Origin: 67-14 sp035502775
GTDB lineage: Bacteria > Actinomycetota > Thermoleophilia > Solirubrobacterales > 70-9
Reading direction: 5' to 3'
DNA: 64,000 nt
Assembly: GCA_035502775.1 (NCBI GenBank)
Contig: DATJUB010000058.1
Location: 1 to 64,000 of the forward strand
Part shown: positions 51,334-60,270 of the stretch, one piece after another
How positions within the stretch are numbered: the stretch's first letter is position 1
How the letters are laid out: every line of letters starts with the position of its first letter
Translations under genes and position numbers: made by a program
Notes under the pieces: generated by a model
Told to the model about the DNA's origin: nothing
What the model saw: only the letters and a program-made list of their open reading frames with translations
The model's database searches: none

Positions 51334-52320
51334 ATGAAGCCGAAGATTCGCAAGCCGAAAAAACGCGTCTCCGCGCAGATGCCCCGCTGGATGTTCGAGA
51401 CCAGGACCGACGCCTGGCGCGAGGCCGGTCTCGGCGACGAGGTGCTCGAACCGCCCCAGGGCAAGTCCTGGCCGCGCCTGATCCTCTTCGCGATCCTGAT
51501 CGCCGCAGTTCTGGTCGCCTTCAACCACCGTCACGACATCGCTCCCGGCTACGGCTCCGAGGGGCGCATCGTCACCGCGCTGCTGCTGTTCGCCTTCGGC
51601 TGGGGCTTCGCCGCGGCCCTCGGCCGGACGATCACCCCGACGATCCTGAAACGCATGGATCCGGGCACCGCGGGAACGGTCGGTTTCGCGATCCGACTGG
51701 TCACGATCATCGCGGTCGCCGGTGTCGCGCTCCACATCGCCGGGGTCAAGACCAGCACCCTCGCGGTCGGTGGTGCCTTCACCGCGGTCGTGCTCGGTCT
51801 CGCCGCCCAGCAGACCCTCGGCAACATCTTCGCCGGGGTGGTGCTTCAGAGCACCCGACCGTTCCGGGTCGGGGAAAGGGTGCGCCTCACCGGCGGCCCG
51901 CTGGCCGGATCGGTCGAGGGCACGGTGAGTCAGCTAGGCCTCTTCTACACCGCGATCCTCAAGGGTGACGACCGCATGATGGTCCCCAACCTGGTCATCC
52001 TGAACTGCGCCGTGGTGCCCCTGCGGGAACCGCTCGGCATCGACGTCAAGGCGCGTTTCGACAGCCACGTGAGCCCCGCCCACGTGCAGAAGATGCTCCG
52101 GCACGCGATCACCGTGCCGACCCGCCGTCCCCCGTCCATTTGGCTGGAGGAGATCGACCGGGACGAGGTCGTGTTCCGAATCAGCGCCACGCCCCTCAAC
52201 CCGGATGACGGCGCGAAACTGGCCGAGCAGGTCCTGTCGGTCACCCGGGGCACGTTCGAGTTCGAACACAAGGGCGAGGAACAGGATCCGAAGTCCAGCG
52301 TGCCGCACGGCCACGCCTGA
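51334..52320 (+). CDS. MscS-type mechanosensitive channel
   Basis: A 328-residue channel. A basic N-terminus leads to membrane helices LILFAILIAAVLVAF and LLLFAFGWGFAAAL, a third at GFAIRLVTIIAVAGVALHIA, then the pore helix and beta domain: FTAVVLGLAAQQTLGNIFAG followed by VVLQSTRPFRVGERVRL, the MscS signature. The C-terminal cage region (about 215-310) is normal. It releases solutes under hypo-osmotic shock. It converges with the MerR gene. Confidence 0.9.
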   Translation: MKPKIRKPKKRVSAQMPRWMFETRTDAWREAGLGDEVLEPPQGKSWPRLILFAILIAAVLVAFNHRHDIAPGYGSEGRIVTALLLFAFGWGFAAALGRTITPTILKRMDPGTAGTVGFAIRLVTIIAVAGVALHIAGVKTSTLAVGGAFTAVVLGLAAQQTLGNIFAGVVLQSTRPFRVGERVRLTGGPLAGSVEGTVSQLGLFYTAILKGDDRMMVPNLVILNCAVVPLREPLGIDVKARFDSHVSPAHVQKMLRHAITVPTRRPPSIWLEEIDRDEVVFRISATPLNPDDGAKLAEQVLSVTRGTFEFEHKGEEQDPKSSVPHGHA

Positions 52321-52335
52321 ACCACGGGACGGCGG

Positions 52336-53043
52336 TCAGCGCCGCCGTTCGACCTCTTCGACCATCAGCTTGGTGTGGAGCGCGGCGATGAAATCCCTGA
52401 GCGGCGCCGCCCCGGCCTCGATCAGCTCGACCGCGCGATCGGGCGGCATCTCCCCCTCCAGCCGCTCCATCAGCACGTCCACCTCCTCCTTGACCAGCGA
52501 CTCGAGCGCCCGCTTGTAGCGCAGCGTGTCGTACACCGTGAAGCCGACCTGTTCGTCGTAGCCGCCGGCACGGAAGCGGGAGATCGCCTCGATGATGGTC
52601 ACGTCGGACGGCGAGTAGCCCTTCGAGTTCGGGGTGAGGATGCCGATCTCGGCGAGCCGGTCGAGCACCTCGTCCGGCACGCCGTACGCCTGACGCACCT
52701 GGGCGGAACTTGTCCTGGTCTTCTCCTTGGCGAGCGCCCGCTCGATGATCCGGTCCTCCACGTCCAGCAGCGCCCTGGCCTGGTCGGGATCCTCGGTGAG
52801 CACCGAACGGATCGCCTTCAGCGGCATGAAGCGCTCGTCCTGAAGGCGCTTGATCATCTCGATGCGCTCGACCGTCTCGGGACGGTAGTAGGCCATGTTG
52901 CGGCTGGTCTTCACCGGATCGGGAAGCAGGCCCTCACGCAGGTAATGCTTGATGGTGGCGCCGGGCACGCCGGACGCCTCGACCAGTTCCGACATCTTCA
53001 GCAGCCGCTCACCGCCCTCGGTCTTCTGGCCGACCGCGCTCAT
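52336..53043 (-). CDS. MerR-family regulator of the acyl-CoA operon
   Basis: A 235-residue regulator. The winged helix (about 15-80) has LKMSELVEASGVPGATIKHY, LREGLLPDPVKTSRNMAYYR and TVERIEMIKRLQDERFMPLK. A second, degenerate winged-helix-like region (ASSAQVRQAYG-like; VLDRLAEIGILTPNSKGYSP) follows, then a helical domain. No metal-binding Cys. It overlaps the CoA-transferase gene by four bases, so the regulator is the last gene of the operon it probably controls; acyl-CoA or another intermediate may be the effector. Confidence 0.88.
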   Translation of the reverse strand: MSAVGQKTEGGERLLKMSELVEASGVPGATIKHYLREGLLPDPVKTSRNMAYYRPETVERIEMIKRLQDERFMPLKAIRSVLTEDPDQARALLDVEDRIIERALAKEKTRTSSAQVRQAYGVPDEVLDRLAEIGILTPNSKGYSPSDVTIIEAISRFRAGGYDEQVGFTVYDTLRYKRALESLVKEEVDVLMERLEGEMPPDRAVELIEAGAAPLRDFIAALHTKLMVEEVERRR

Positions 53044-54296
53044 GCGCGAAACACCGGGCCGTCCAGGTCACCGCCGGGTCCGGCAGCCGCACCCGACTCG
53101 ATCAGGGCCGAGATCTCCTCCGGGCTGAACCCGGATTCGGCGAGCACCGCCTCGGTGTCGGCGCCGATCGCCGGAGCCGGACGCGGGTCGGCCGCCGGGG
53201 TCTCGGAGAGCTTGACCGGATTGCCGACCTGGCGGACCGGGCCGAGGCCGGGCTGCTCGAACTCGACGACCATGCCCCGTTCCCTGGCCAGCTCCGAATC
53301 CATCGCCTCGGCAACGTCGAGGATCGGTTCGATGCAGCAGTCGTGCACGTCGTTGAAAGCCTTCCATTCGGCCCGGGTCTTCGCCTTGAACACCTCGGCG
53401 ATCTTGGACCAGCCGGCGCTTCCCGGCTGGTCGAACTGGTGCTCGGCCAGCTCGGGCCGATCCACCCCGGCGCAGAACTTCAGCCAGAACTTCGGCTCGA
53501 GCGCGCCGCAGGAAACCCAGCCGTCGGCCGCTTCGTAGGGCAGATAGCAGCAGACCCCGCCGTTCAGCATCGATGCGCCCCTCGACGGAACCCGGCCGTC
53601 GGCGAAGAACGCGCCGGCGACCATCGCCAGCCAGGACATCGCGCCGTCGGTCATCGAGATATCGACCATCTGGCCCCTGCCGGTGCGCTGCTTGGCGAAC
53701 AGCGCGGTCATGACCCCGAAGGCGGCGGTCATCGCGCCGCCGCCGAGATCGCCGATCTGCGCGGCGGGCTGGACCGGCGGCCCGTCCGCGCTCCCGGTCA
53801 TGTCGAGCAGTCCGGTCGATCCCAGATAGTTGATGTCGTGCCCGGCGCGGTCGCGGTTCGGGCCGTCCTGGCCGTAGCCGGTGATCGCGCAGTAGACGAG
53901 GCCCGGGTTGACCTCGATCAAGGTCTCGAATCCGAGGCCGAGCCGGTCCATCACACCGGGCCGGAAGCCCTCGAGCAGGACGTCGGCGGTCTCGACCAGC
54001 CGCAGGAAGGCCGCGTGGCCCGAGTCGCTCTTCAGGTCGAGACGGATCGAGCGCTTGCCCCGGTTGAGCGAAAGGTAGAGCGCCGAACGGGTGCTGGCGA
54101 TCTCGTCCTCACTCCCGCCCGTCCCCTCGTAGTACGGCGGCGCGAAGCGGATGTAGTCGCCCGCCCCGGTGTCCTCGACCTTGATCACCTCGGCCCCGAA
54201 ATCGGCGAGCCACTGCGAGCAGAAACCGCCCGGCAGGAGCCTGGTCAGGTCGAGGATCCGGATGCCCTCGAGCGGCATTTCCGTGGACACGCTCAC
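53040..54296 (-). CDS. CaiB/BaiF-family CoA transferase, alpha-methylacyl-CoA-racemase-like
   Basis: A 418-residue class III CoA-transferase-fold protein. LEGIRILDLTRLLPGGFCSQ, AEVIKVEDTGAGDYIR and RGKRSIRLDLKSDSG are general family marks. QPAAQIGDLGGGAMTAAFGV contains the Asp nucleophile in the GDLGGG context that is typical of alpha-methylacyl-CoA racemase, and WVSCGALEPKFWLKF is another racemase-type feature. It may epimerise a branched acyl-CoA or transfer CoA. It lies ten bases behind the BKACE gene. Confidence 0.9.
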   Translation of the reverse strand: MSVSTEMPLEGIRILDLTRLLPGGFCSQWLADFGAEVIKVEDTGAGDYIRFAPPYYEGTGGSEDEIASTRSALYLSLNRGKRSIRLDLKSDSGHAAFLRLVETADVLLEGFRPGVMDRLGLGFETLIEVNPGLVYCAITGYGQDGPNRDRAGHDINYLGSTGLLDMTGSADGPPVQPAAQIGDLGGGAMTAAFGVMTALFAKQRTGRGQMVDISMTDGAMSWLAMVAGAFFADGRVPSRGASMLNGGVCCYLPYEAADGWVSCGALEPKFWLKFCAGVDRPELAEHQFDQPGSAGWSKIAEVFKAKTRAEWKAFNDVHDCCIEPILDVAEAMDSELARERGMVVEFEQPGLGPVRQVGNPVKLSETPAADPRPAPAIGADTEAVLAESGFSPEEISALIESGAAAGPGGDLDGPVFRA

Positions 54297-54306
54297 GTCC
54301 GCCCGC

Positions 54307-55194
54307 TCAGGCCGGCGCGGACTCGCGCAGGCCGAGCATCTTGCGGGCCTCGGCCACGGTCGCGACCCTGCGGCCCGCGTCCTCGACCATCTGCCGCGCC
54401 TTGGCGATCAGGTCGCCGTTGGAACGGGCCATCGTGCCGTCCGGCAGGTAGAGGTTGTCCTCGACTCCGGCCCGGACGTTGCCGCCGAGCACGATCGCCG
54501 CTCCGAGCAGCTTCCACTGATCACGGGAGATGCCGATGCACTGCCAGTTGTGCGGACCTTCGGATCCGCCGGGGATCTGGTCCGCCATCACCTCGACGTT
54601 GCGTGGGGTCGGGCGGATGCCGCCCGTGACTCCCATGACCAGCGATATCTGCAGCGGACCGCTGAGCAGACCCATGTCGATCAGCGGATCGACGTTGGCG
54701 ACATGGCCGGCGTCGAAGCACTCGTGCTCGGGCTGGATGCCGATCTCGTTCATCGCCGTGATGAACTCGATGATCGTGTCGAAGCTGTTCTCGAAGACGG
54801 CCTTGAAGACGAACTCCTTGCGCCGCCTGGAGTACTTGGCGTAGTTCATCGAGCTCATGTTGAGCGCCGCCACGTCGGGCCTGCAGGCGCGCAGATACTC
54901 GATGCGCTTCTCGATCGGCACGCCGATCGCGCCGGTCGAGTAGTTGATGATCACGTCACCGACCTCGGAGCGGATCGCGTCGGTGATCGCCGCGAAGTCC
55001 TCGGTGTCCCAGGAAGGGGTGCCGTCGGGCTTGCGGGCGTGGATGTGGATCTGCGAGGCACCCTCGTCGACCACCCGGCGGGCCTCCGACGCGTACTCCT
55101 CGGGGGTGTACGGGATCGCCGGGCATTGATCGCGGTTGGCGATCACGCCGGAGATCGAGTTGCTGATGATGACTGGGTCTTCGAATCGGCTCAC
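54307..55194 (-). CDS. BKACE-family beta-keto acid cleavage enzyme
   Basis: A 295-residue zinc enzyme of the DUF849 family. Zinc ligands are in SQIHIHARKPDGTPSWDTED and in CFDAGHVANVDPLIDMGLLS; VIINYSTGAIGVPIEKRI and LVMGVTGGIRPTPRNVEVMA are typical. It condenses a beta-keto acid with acetyl-CoA, giving acetoacetate and a new acyl-CoA. The specific beta-keto acid (for example 3-keto-5-aminohexanoate, dehydrocarnitine or others) cannot be told from the sequence. It sits in a predicted acyl-CoA breakdown operon. Confidence 0.93.
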   Translation of the reverse strand: MSRFEDPVIISNSISGVIANRDQCPAIPYTPEEYASEARRVVDEGASQIHIHARKPDGTPSWDTEDFAAITDAIRSEVGDVIINYSTGAIGVPIEKRIEYLRACRPDVAALNMSSMNYAKYSRRRKEFVFKAVFENSFDTIIEFITAMNEIGIQPEHECFDAGHVANVDPLIDMGLLSGPLQISLVMGVTGGIRPTPRNVEVMADQIPGGSEGPHNWQCIGISRDQWKLLGAAIVLGGNVRAGVEDNLYLPDGTMARSNGDLIAKARQMVEDAGRRVATVAEARKMLGLRESAPA

Positions 55195-55231
55195 TTGTCT
55201 GCCTCCTCAATCGTGAAGTTGTTGAACTCGT

Positions 55232-55540
55232 TCATCCGGACTTGACCGCCGCGGCGGTGACCGCCGCCGCGAAGCTCTCCAGCTCGGGCTTCAGCTCATC
55301 CGGCGGATCGATCGCCTTGGTGTAGCCCTGCCCGCCGCCGCGGCCCCGGAAGGTGATGCTCGGCTGGCTGATCAGGCCCTTGTCGAAGGACAGCTCGGCG
55401 CCTTCGATCAGCGAGACCGGAAGCCGGACCGAGTGGACGTCGTTGAAGCCGAACACCTCCACCACCCGGCCATCGAAGGTGAACAGCCCGTTCATCGCCG
55501 GCACCTTGTGTTCGTGCCGGACCTCGATCCACTCGCTCAT
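55232..55540 (-). CDS. small protein of unknown family in the acyl-CoA operon
   Basis: A 102-residue soluble protein I cannot assign. It is beta-rich in the first 75 residues (WIEVRHEHKVPAMNGLFTFD, SVRLPVSLIEGAELSFDKGL) with a Gly/Arg loop FRGRGGGQGYTKA, and ends in a helix (LKPELESFAAAVTAAAV); a PH-like fold is possible. Actinobacterial acyl-CoA carboxylases often have a small epsilon subunit beside the beta subunit, and this gene overlaps the carboxyltransferase stop by four bases, but its sequence lacks clear epsilon features. Confidence 0.7.
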   Translation of the reverse strand: MSEWIEVRHEHKVPAMNGLFTFDGRVVEVFGFNDVHSVRLPVSLIEGAELSFDKGLISQPSITFRGRGGGQGYTKAIDPPDELKPELESFAAAVTAAAVKSG

Positions 55541-57147
55541 ACCGGCATCACCCCATGCTTCTTCCAGGGGCGCTCCACCTTCTTGTTCCTGGCCATGCGC
55601 AGCCCGCGGATGATCGTCTGGCGGGTCTCCCGCGGATCGATGATGTCGTCGATCATCGCGTTGCCGGCGGCGATGTACGGATCGATCTGCTGGCGGACCG
55701 CGTTCAGCATCGCCTCGCGGGTCGCCTCGGGATCATCGGAGGCGTCGATCGCCGACCGTCCGATGATGTTGACGGCGCCCTCGGCACCCATCACCGAGAT
55801 CTCGGCTCCGGGCCAGGCGACGATCAGGTCGGGCTCATAGGCACGGCCGCACATCACGTAGTAGCCGGCCCCGTATGCCTTGCGTACCAGCACCGTGATC
55901 TTCGGCACGGTCGCGCGCGACACCGCGTAGAGCATCTTCGCGCCGTGACGGATGATGCCCTGCTGCTCGACCTTCGAGCCGACCATGAAACCGGGAACGT
56001 CCTGGAGGAAGAGCAGGGGGATCTCGAAGGCGTCACAGAGGTTGATGAACCGCGCCGCCTTGTCGGCCGAATCGACGTCGAGGATGCCGCCGAGCTGTTT
56101 CGGCTGGTTGGCGACGATTCCCACCGGCTGCCCGCCGAAGCGGGCGAAACAGGTGATCAGCGATTTCGCGAACTTCGGCTTGATGTCGAAGTAGTCGCCG
56201 TCGTCGACGATCTCCTTGATCACCTCGTACATGTCGTACGGGGTGCGCGAGGACTCGGGGATGATCTCGAGCAGACGGTCGGAACCGCGGTCCTCGGGAT
56301 CACCGGTCTCGACGACCGGCGGTTTCTCCTCACAGTTCGAGGGGAAGTACGAGAGGTACTTCTTGACCGCCTCGATGCATTCCGCGTCGTCCTTGACCTC
56401 GAGGTCTCCCACCCCGGACTTGCGGCAGTGGACCTTGGCGCCGCCGAGGTCCTCCATGTCGATCTCCTCGCCGGTCACCGCCTTGACCAGATGCGGCCCG
56501 GCCAGCGCCATCGCACCCTGCCCCACCACCATGGGCACGAAGTCCGACAGGCCGGGAATGTAGGCGGTACCCGCGGCGCAGGGTCCCATCATCGCCGCGA
56601 CCATCGGTACCACGCCCGACATCTGCACTTCCTCCCTGAACAGGTGGCCCGAGCCCGCGAACAGCGAGCCGGCGGCCTCCTGGATCCGCGCTCCGGCGGA
56701 ATCGAGCAGCCAAATCAGGGGCATGCGCTTCTGCAGCGCGATCTCGCGTATCCGGGTGACCTTGATCTCGCCGGTCTGCCCCATCGAGCCGGCCATCACC
56801 GTGAAGTCGTAGGCGACGATCGCGCAGGGGCGGCCGTCGACGTCACCCCAGCCGGTGACCACGCCGTCGGCCGGCGCGTCCTTCGACTGCATCGCGGGCT
56901 GCGAGTAGTGCGGCCTGCCGTGGATGCCGATCTCGTTGAAGGTTCCTTCGTCGACCAGCAGGTCGAGGCGCTCACGGGCGGTCAGCTTGCCGCGTTCGTG
57001 CTGGGCCTCGATCTTCTTCAGGCCGCCGCCGAGACGGGCCTTGCCGCGGCGCTCGTGCAGCTGTTCGGTGAGCGCGGTGAGCGGGGCGGTGCCCGGAAGC
57101 AGGTTGGCCGGCGTCTCGGCCGGTGCGTTTTCGTTCTGGTCGCCCAT
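55537..57147 (-). CDS. acyl-CoA carboxylase carboxyltransferase (propionyl-CoA carboxylase beta type)
   Basis: A 536-residue carboxyltransferase. The N-terminal half shows QHERGKLTARERLDLLVDEG and RMPLIWLLDSAGARIQEAAG; the C-terminal half has FAKSLITCFARFGGQPVGIV, LLFLQDVPGFMVGSKVEQQG and RKAYGAGYYVMCGRAYEPDL. It transfers carboxyl from biotin to an acyl-CoA, or the reverse. No biotin carboxylase gene is in the window, so the partner is elsewhere. The ATG at 57147 overlaps the hydratase stop by one base (TGATG) with AAGGGA upstream. Confidence 0.93.
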   Translation of the reverse strand: MGDQNENAPAETPANLLPGTAPLTALTEQLHERRGKARLGGGLKKIEAQHERGKLTARERLDLLVDEGTFNEIGIHGRPHYSQPAMQSKDAPADGVVTGWGDVDGRPCAIVAYDFTVMAGSMGQTGEIKVTRIREIALQKRMPLIWLLDSAGARIQEAAGSLFAGSGHLFREEVQMSGVVPMVAAMMGPCAAGTAYIPGLSDFVPMVVGQGAMALAGPHLVKAVTGEEIDMEDLGGAKVHCRKSGVGDLEVKDDAECIEAVKKYLSYFPSNCEEKPPVVETGDPEDRGSDRLLEIIPESSRTPYDMYEVIKEIVDDGDYFDIKPKFAKSLITCFARFGGQPVGIVANQPKQLGGILDVDSADKAARFINLCDAFEIPLLFLQDVPGFMVGSKVEQQGIIRHGAKMLYAVSRATVPKITVLVRKAYGAGYYVMCGRAYEPDLIVAWPGAEISVMGAEGAVNIIGRSAIDASDDPEATREAMLNAVRQQIDPYIAAGNAMIDDIIDPRETRQTIIRGLRMARNKKVERPWKKHGVMPV

Positions 57148-57944
57148 CAGCGTCCCTTCCATTCCGGCTCGCGCTTCTCGAAGAAGGCCTTGACTCCCTC
57201 GACCGCGTCCTCGGTCGAAAGCTCGATCGCGAGCTGGGAGCGCAGGTAGTCGAGCGCTTCGACCAGCGGCATGTCCATCTGGCGCCACATCGCGTCCTTG
57301 CCCATGCGCATGATCAGGGGTGACTTGGCGGCGAGCAGATCGGTCCAGCCGCGCAGGTTGTCCTCGAAGAGTTCGGGACGCACCACCTTGTTGACGATTC
57401 CGGCCCGCTCCGCCTCCTCGGCGGTGAGGCGTTCGCCGAGCAGCAGCATCTCGTTGGTCTTCTTGCGGCCGACGTTGCGGTAGATCAGGGCCATGATCAT
57501 GAACGGGAAGAGTCCGACCGTGATCTCGGGGGTGCCGAAGGTGGCGGTGTCGGAGGCCAGGATCAGGTCGCAGGCGAGCGCGAGTCCGAGCGAGCCGGCG
57601 AGCACGTGACCCTCGGCGGCGACGATCGAGGGCTTGCCGAGTTCACCGAGCAGCTTGAAGGCATCGGTGAAGAGCGACGCCCCGTCGAACTTCTCGACCG
57701 TGCCGCTGTCCCCGCCGAACGCGGCCAGGTTGCCGCCGGCCGAGAAGACCTTTTCGTGCGAGGAGGCGAGCACGACCACACGCACCTCGTCGTCACCGCG
57801 GGCGAGCTTCAGAGCCGCGATCAGCTCGGAGAGGAGCTGGTCCGAAAGCGCGTTGCGGGTTTCGGGGTCGTCGAGCGTGATCGTCGCCACGTGATCGGCC
57901 ACCGCGTACTGGATCTTTTCGAAGGACTGGCTGGAGTCGGTCAT
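57147..57944 (-). CDS. enoyl-CoA hydratase/isomerase family protein
   Basis: A 265-residue crotonase-fold enzyme. The oxyanion-hole segments are EKVFSAGGNLAAFGGDS and GHVLAGSLGLALACDLILAS, and DTATFGTPEITVGLFPFMIM follows. The two catalytic Glu positions of classical hydratases are not both obvious, so isomerase or another crotonase activity is possible. First gene of the operon; a palindrome in its upstream region is shared with the divergent acyl-CoA dehydrogenase gene. Confidence 0.92.
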   Translation of the reverse strand: MTDSSQSFEKIQYAVADHVATITLDDPETRNALSDQLLSELIAALKLARGDDEVRVVVLASSHEKVFSAGGNLAAFGGDSGTVEKFDGASLFTDAFKLLGELGKPSIVAAEGHVLAGSLGLALACDLILASDTATFGTPEITVGLFPFMIMALIYRNVGRKKTNEMLLLGERLTAEEAERAGIVNKVVRPELFEDNLRGWTDLLAAKSPLIMRMGKDAMWRQMDMPLVEALDYLRSQLAIELSTEDAVEGVKAFFEKREPEWKGR

Positions 57945-57972
57945 GGTCCGGCAAAGATACCAGTAAATAAGG

Positions 57973-57988
57973 AGTAAGAAGTGTTACT
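57973..57988. promoter_or_regulatory. palindrome between divergent acyl-CoA genes
   Basis: AGTAA-N6-TTACT inverted repeat in the 124-bp gap between the hydratase operon and the acyl-CoA dehydrogenase gene. Candidate operator acting on both promoters. Confidence 0.5.
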
Positions 57989-58068
57989 CTCTACTTTGTC
58001 CGGATCATTCCCACAGGGTGTTCCGACCGACCAACCTCGCGAATGCCGAACAAGGAGACCAACGAGCC

Positions 58069-59268
58069 GTGTCCGAACAAGTAATCAAGCCCGACCATGA
58101 ATCCGGGCGCAAGCACTTCATCTTCACCCAGGAGCACGAGGACTTCCGCGAGTCGATCGAGAGCTGGGTCAAGAACGAGCTTCACCCCCACCGCAACGAG
58201 TGGGAGGACACCAAGTGGCCCGACTCGGTCATGCGCCGTGCCGGCGAGCTCGGCTACATCGGCCTCTGCTTCCCGGAGGAGTACGGCGGATCGGGTGGCG
58301 ACTACTTCTACTCGCTGGTCCGCGCGGAGGCGATGAGCTACTCCGGATCCGGCGGCCTCGGCATGGGTTTCGCGGTCCAGACCGACATGGTCCTGCCCCC
58401 GATCCACCTGCTCGGAACTGAGGAACAGAAGCAGCGCTACCTGGTGCCCGGCATCCAGGGAACCAAGATCGGCGCGCTCGGAATCACCGAGCCCGGAGCG
58501 GGATCGGACGTGGCCGGCATCCGCACGACGGCGATCCTCGACGGCGACGAGTACGTGATCAACGGTTCCAAGACCTTCATCACGAATGCCGCCCGGGCCG
58601 ATTTCATGGTGCTGGTCGTGAAGACCGATCCCGACGCCGGACATGACGGCATCACGCTGCTGCTGATCGACATCCGTGACGAGGAAGGCAACGACCTTCC
58701 CGGTTTCTCGGTCGCCAAGGATCTCGAGAAGATGGGCATGAAGGCCTCCGACACCGGCGAGATCACCTTCGAGGACTTCCGGGTGCCCGCGGACTCGGTC
58801 CTCGGCCAGCTCGGCAAGGGCTTCTACCACATCAGCTGGGAGCTTCAGGGTGAGCGGCTGGTCGCCGCGGCCGGCTCGCATTCAGCCGCCGAGCGGCTGC
58901 TGGAGACCGCGATCGACTACGCCAAGGAGCGGCAGGCCTTCGGCCGCCCGATCGGCAAGTTCCAGACGATCCGGCACAAGATCGCGGCGATGGCGACCAA
59001 GATCGAGGTCTCGAAGCAGTTCACCTACTCGGTCGCGTGGCGGGTCAACAACGGCGAGTACCCGGTTCGGGAGATCTCGATGGCCAAGCTCTACTCGGCC
59101 CAGATGGCCTGTGAGGTGGCCGACGAGTGCATCCAGATCCACGGCGGTTTCGGCTACATGAAGGAGTACGAGGTCGAGCGCCACTACCGAGACCTCCGAA
59201 TCAACCGGATCGGAGCCGGAACCGACGAGATCATGCTCGAAGTGATCGGCCGAAGCTACGGGCTCTAG
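58069..59268 (+). CDS. acyl-CoA dehydrogenase
   Basis: A 399-residue flavoenzyme. Family signatures are ALGITEPGAGSDVAGIRTTA (FAD/substrate site), RQAFGRPIGKFQTIRHKIA and IHGGFGYMKEYEVERHYRDL followed by RINRIGAGTDEIMLEVIGR. The catalytic Glu of short/medium-chain enzymes corresponds to the region YEVERHYRD; the exact residue cannot be fixed by eye. The GTG at 58069 lies 11 bases after AAGGAG. It diverges from the acyl-CoA operon and would feed it with an enoyl-CoA. Confidence 0.94.
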   Translation: MSEQVIKPDHESGRKHFIFTQEHEDFRESIESWVKNELHPHRNEWEDTKWPDSVMRRAGELGYIGLCFPEEYGGSGGDYFYSLVRAEAMSYSGSGGLGMGFAVQTDMVLPPIHLLGTEEQKQRYLVPGIQGTKIGALGITEPGAGSDVAGIRTTAILDGDEYVINGSKTFITNAARADFMVLVVKTDPDAGHDGITLLLIDIRDEEGNDLPGFSVAKDLEKMGMKASDTGEITFEDFRVPADSVLGQLGKGFYHISWELQGERLVAAAGSHSAAERLLETAIDYAKERQAFGRPIGKFQTIRHKIAAMATKIEVSKQFTYSVAWRVNNGEYPVREISMAKLYSAQMACEVADECIQIHGGFGYMKEYEVERHYRDLRINRIGAGTDEIMLEVIGRSYGL

Positions 59269-59286
59269 ACCAACCCACCACGTAGC

Positions 59287-59331
59287 TCTGGCCATGATCG
59301 TGGACCTATTTGGTCCACGATCATGGCCAGT
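59287..59331. repeat. 45-bp palindrome, copy 5
   Basis: The most perfect copy: TCTGGCCATGATCGTGGACC pairs with the right half except at the outermost base, around the apex CTATT. It lies 10 bp from the nuclease gene stop, between convergent genes. Confidence 0.85.
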
Positions 59332-59340
59332 CCCGTCAGG

Positions 59341-60270
59341 TTAGGCCCTTGCGAGAGCTCCTCTCACTCGCGAGACGACGAATTCGGGATCGCCCGTGAC
59401 TTTTCGGTAGGTGAATCTGATCACTGCGTAACCGGCGAGGTGAAGATCGGCGTCGCGCACCCGATCCGACTCGAACGAATCCCGGGCACCGTGAAACTCG
59501 AATCCATCGAGCTCCACAACGACCTTCTCCTCTTTCCAGAGGAAATCGACCTCGAATCTTCCGGCTCGGGAATTCATCAGCGGTTCCGAGATCCCTGCTC
59601 GACGACAGAGGTTCAAGAATTCCAGTTCCAGCCACGATCGGGATCTCTCCAGTTCGGGATCGGACGAGGTGATCAGCATCTTGAGATTGCCCAATCCTCG
59701 CCATCCCGGGCCTCGGTTCATCATCGAGGCCAGCGCTTGCCAGTCGAGAAGTCCCATACGTCCGGCCGAATCGAAATATCGCTCGAGCTGTCCCCGGCTC
59801 AGAACGGAGGCCAGATCCAGCAGCGTTCTCGCGACACTCGTGGTCGGAATCCCATCGATAGCGGTGACCTCATGCGGCGGCAGGTATCGGGTTCGGTGGA
59901 TCGCGAAACGAAGATCCGGATATCGGCCGAAGTCCCTCGCCCGCGTTCGCCGGGATCGGTTGAAGGAGCGCAACACCGCCGTTCGCGGATTTTCCGAACC
60001 GAACCCCAAGAGTGTCGCCGCGCTCGCCCGACACAGGACGGCACCGGGACCGCAGTCGAGCACGGCCGCCATCCAGCGGCCCCGCTGAGTGTCGACCGGA
60101 CGACCGACCGAGTACACCCCGGGATACACGACCACCAACCAACCCGATTCGACTCTCGACGACACGGCTGCCCGACTCAGACCCGCTTCGACGAGCTGGC
60201 GCCTGGAGCAAAGGCCATGTTGTTCCGATGAGACTCGGCAGATGACATCAGAAACGGCGACGGATGTCAT
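59341..60270 (-). CDS. AbiEi-like N-terminal domain plus DUF559 (PD-(D/E)XK) nuclease-like protein
   Basis: A 309-residue protein. The N-terminal winged-helix-like region (EQHGLCSRRQLVEAGLSRAA, WLVVVYPGVYSVGRPVD) is of the AbiEi antitoxin type. The C-terminal part has SWLELEFLNLCRRAGISEPL, GRFEVDFLWKEEKVVVELDG and FEFHGARDSFESDRVRDADL, a Vsr/DUF559-like nuclease core with Asp and ExD. In actinobacteria this two-domain layout is common, its function unknown. The ATG at 60270 is one of several possible starts. The gene is bracketed by 45-bp palindromes and appears somewhat lower in GC than its neighbours. Confidence 0.82.
   Translation of the reverse strand: MTSVAVSDVICRVSSEQHGLCSRRQLVEAGLSRAAVSSRVESGWLVVVYPGVYSVGRPVDTQRGRWMAAVLDCGPGAVLCRASAATLLGFGSENPRTAVLRSFNRSRRTRARDFGRYPDLRFAIHRTRYLPPHEVTAIDGIPTTSVARTLLDLASVLSRGQLERYFDSAGRMGLLDWQALASMMNRGPGWRGLGNLKMLITSSDPELERSRSWLELEFLNLCRRAGISEPLMNSRAGRFEVDFLWKEEKVVVELDGFEFHGARDSFESDRVRDADLHLAGYAVIRFTYRKVTGDPEFVVSRVRGALARA

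Noticed and set aside
55555..57249. 564-codon antisense frame over the carboxyltransferase gene
   Set aside because: Shadow frame with biased composition; the sense protein is complete and typical.
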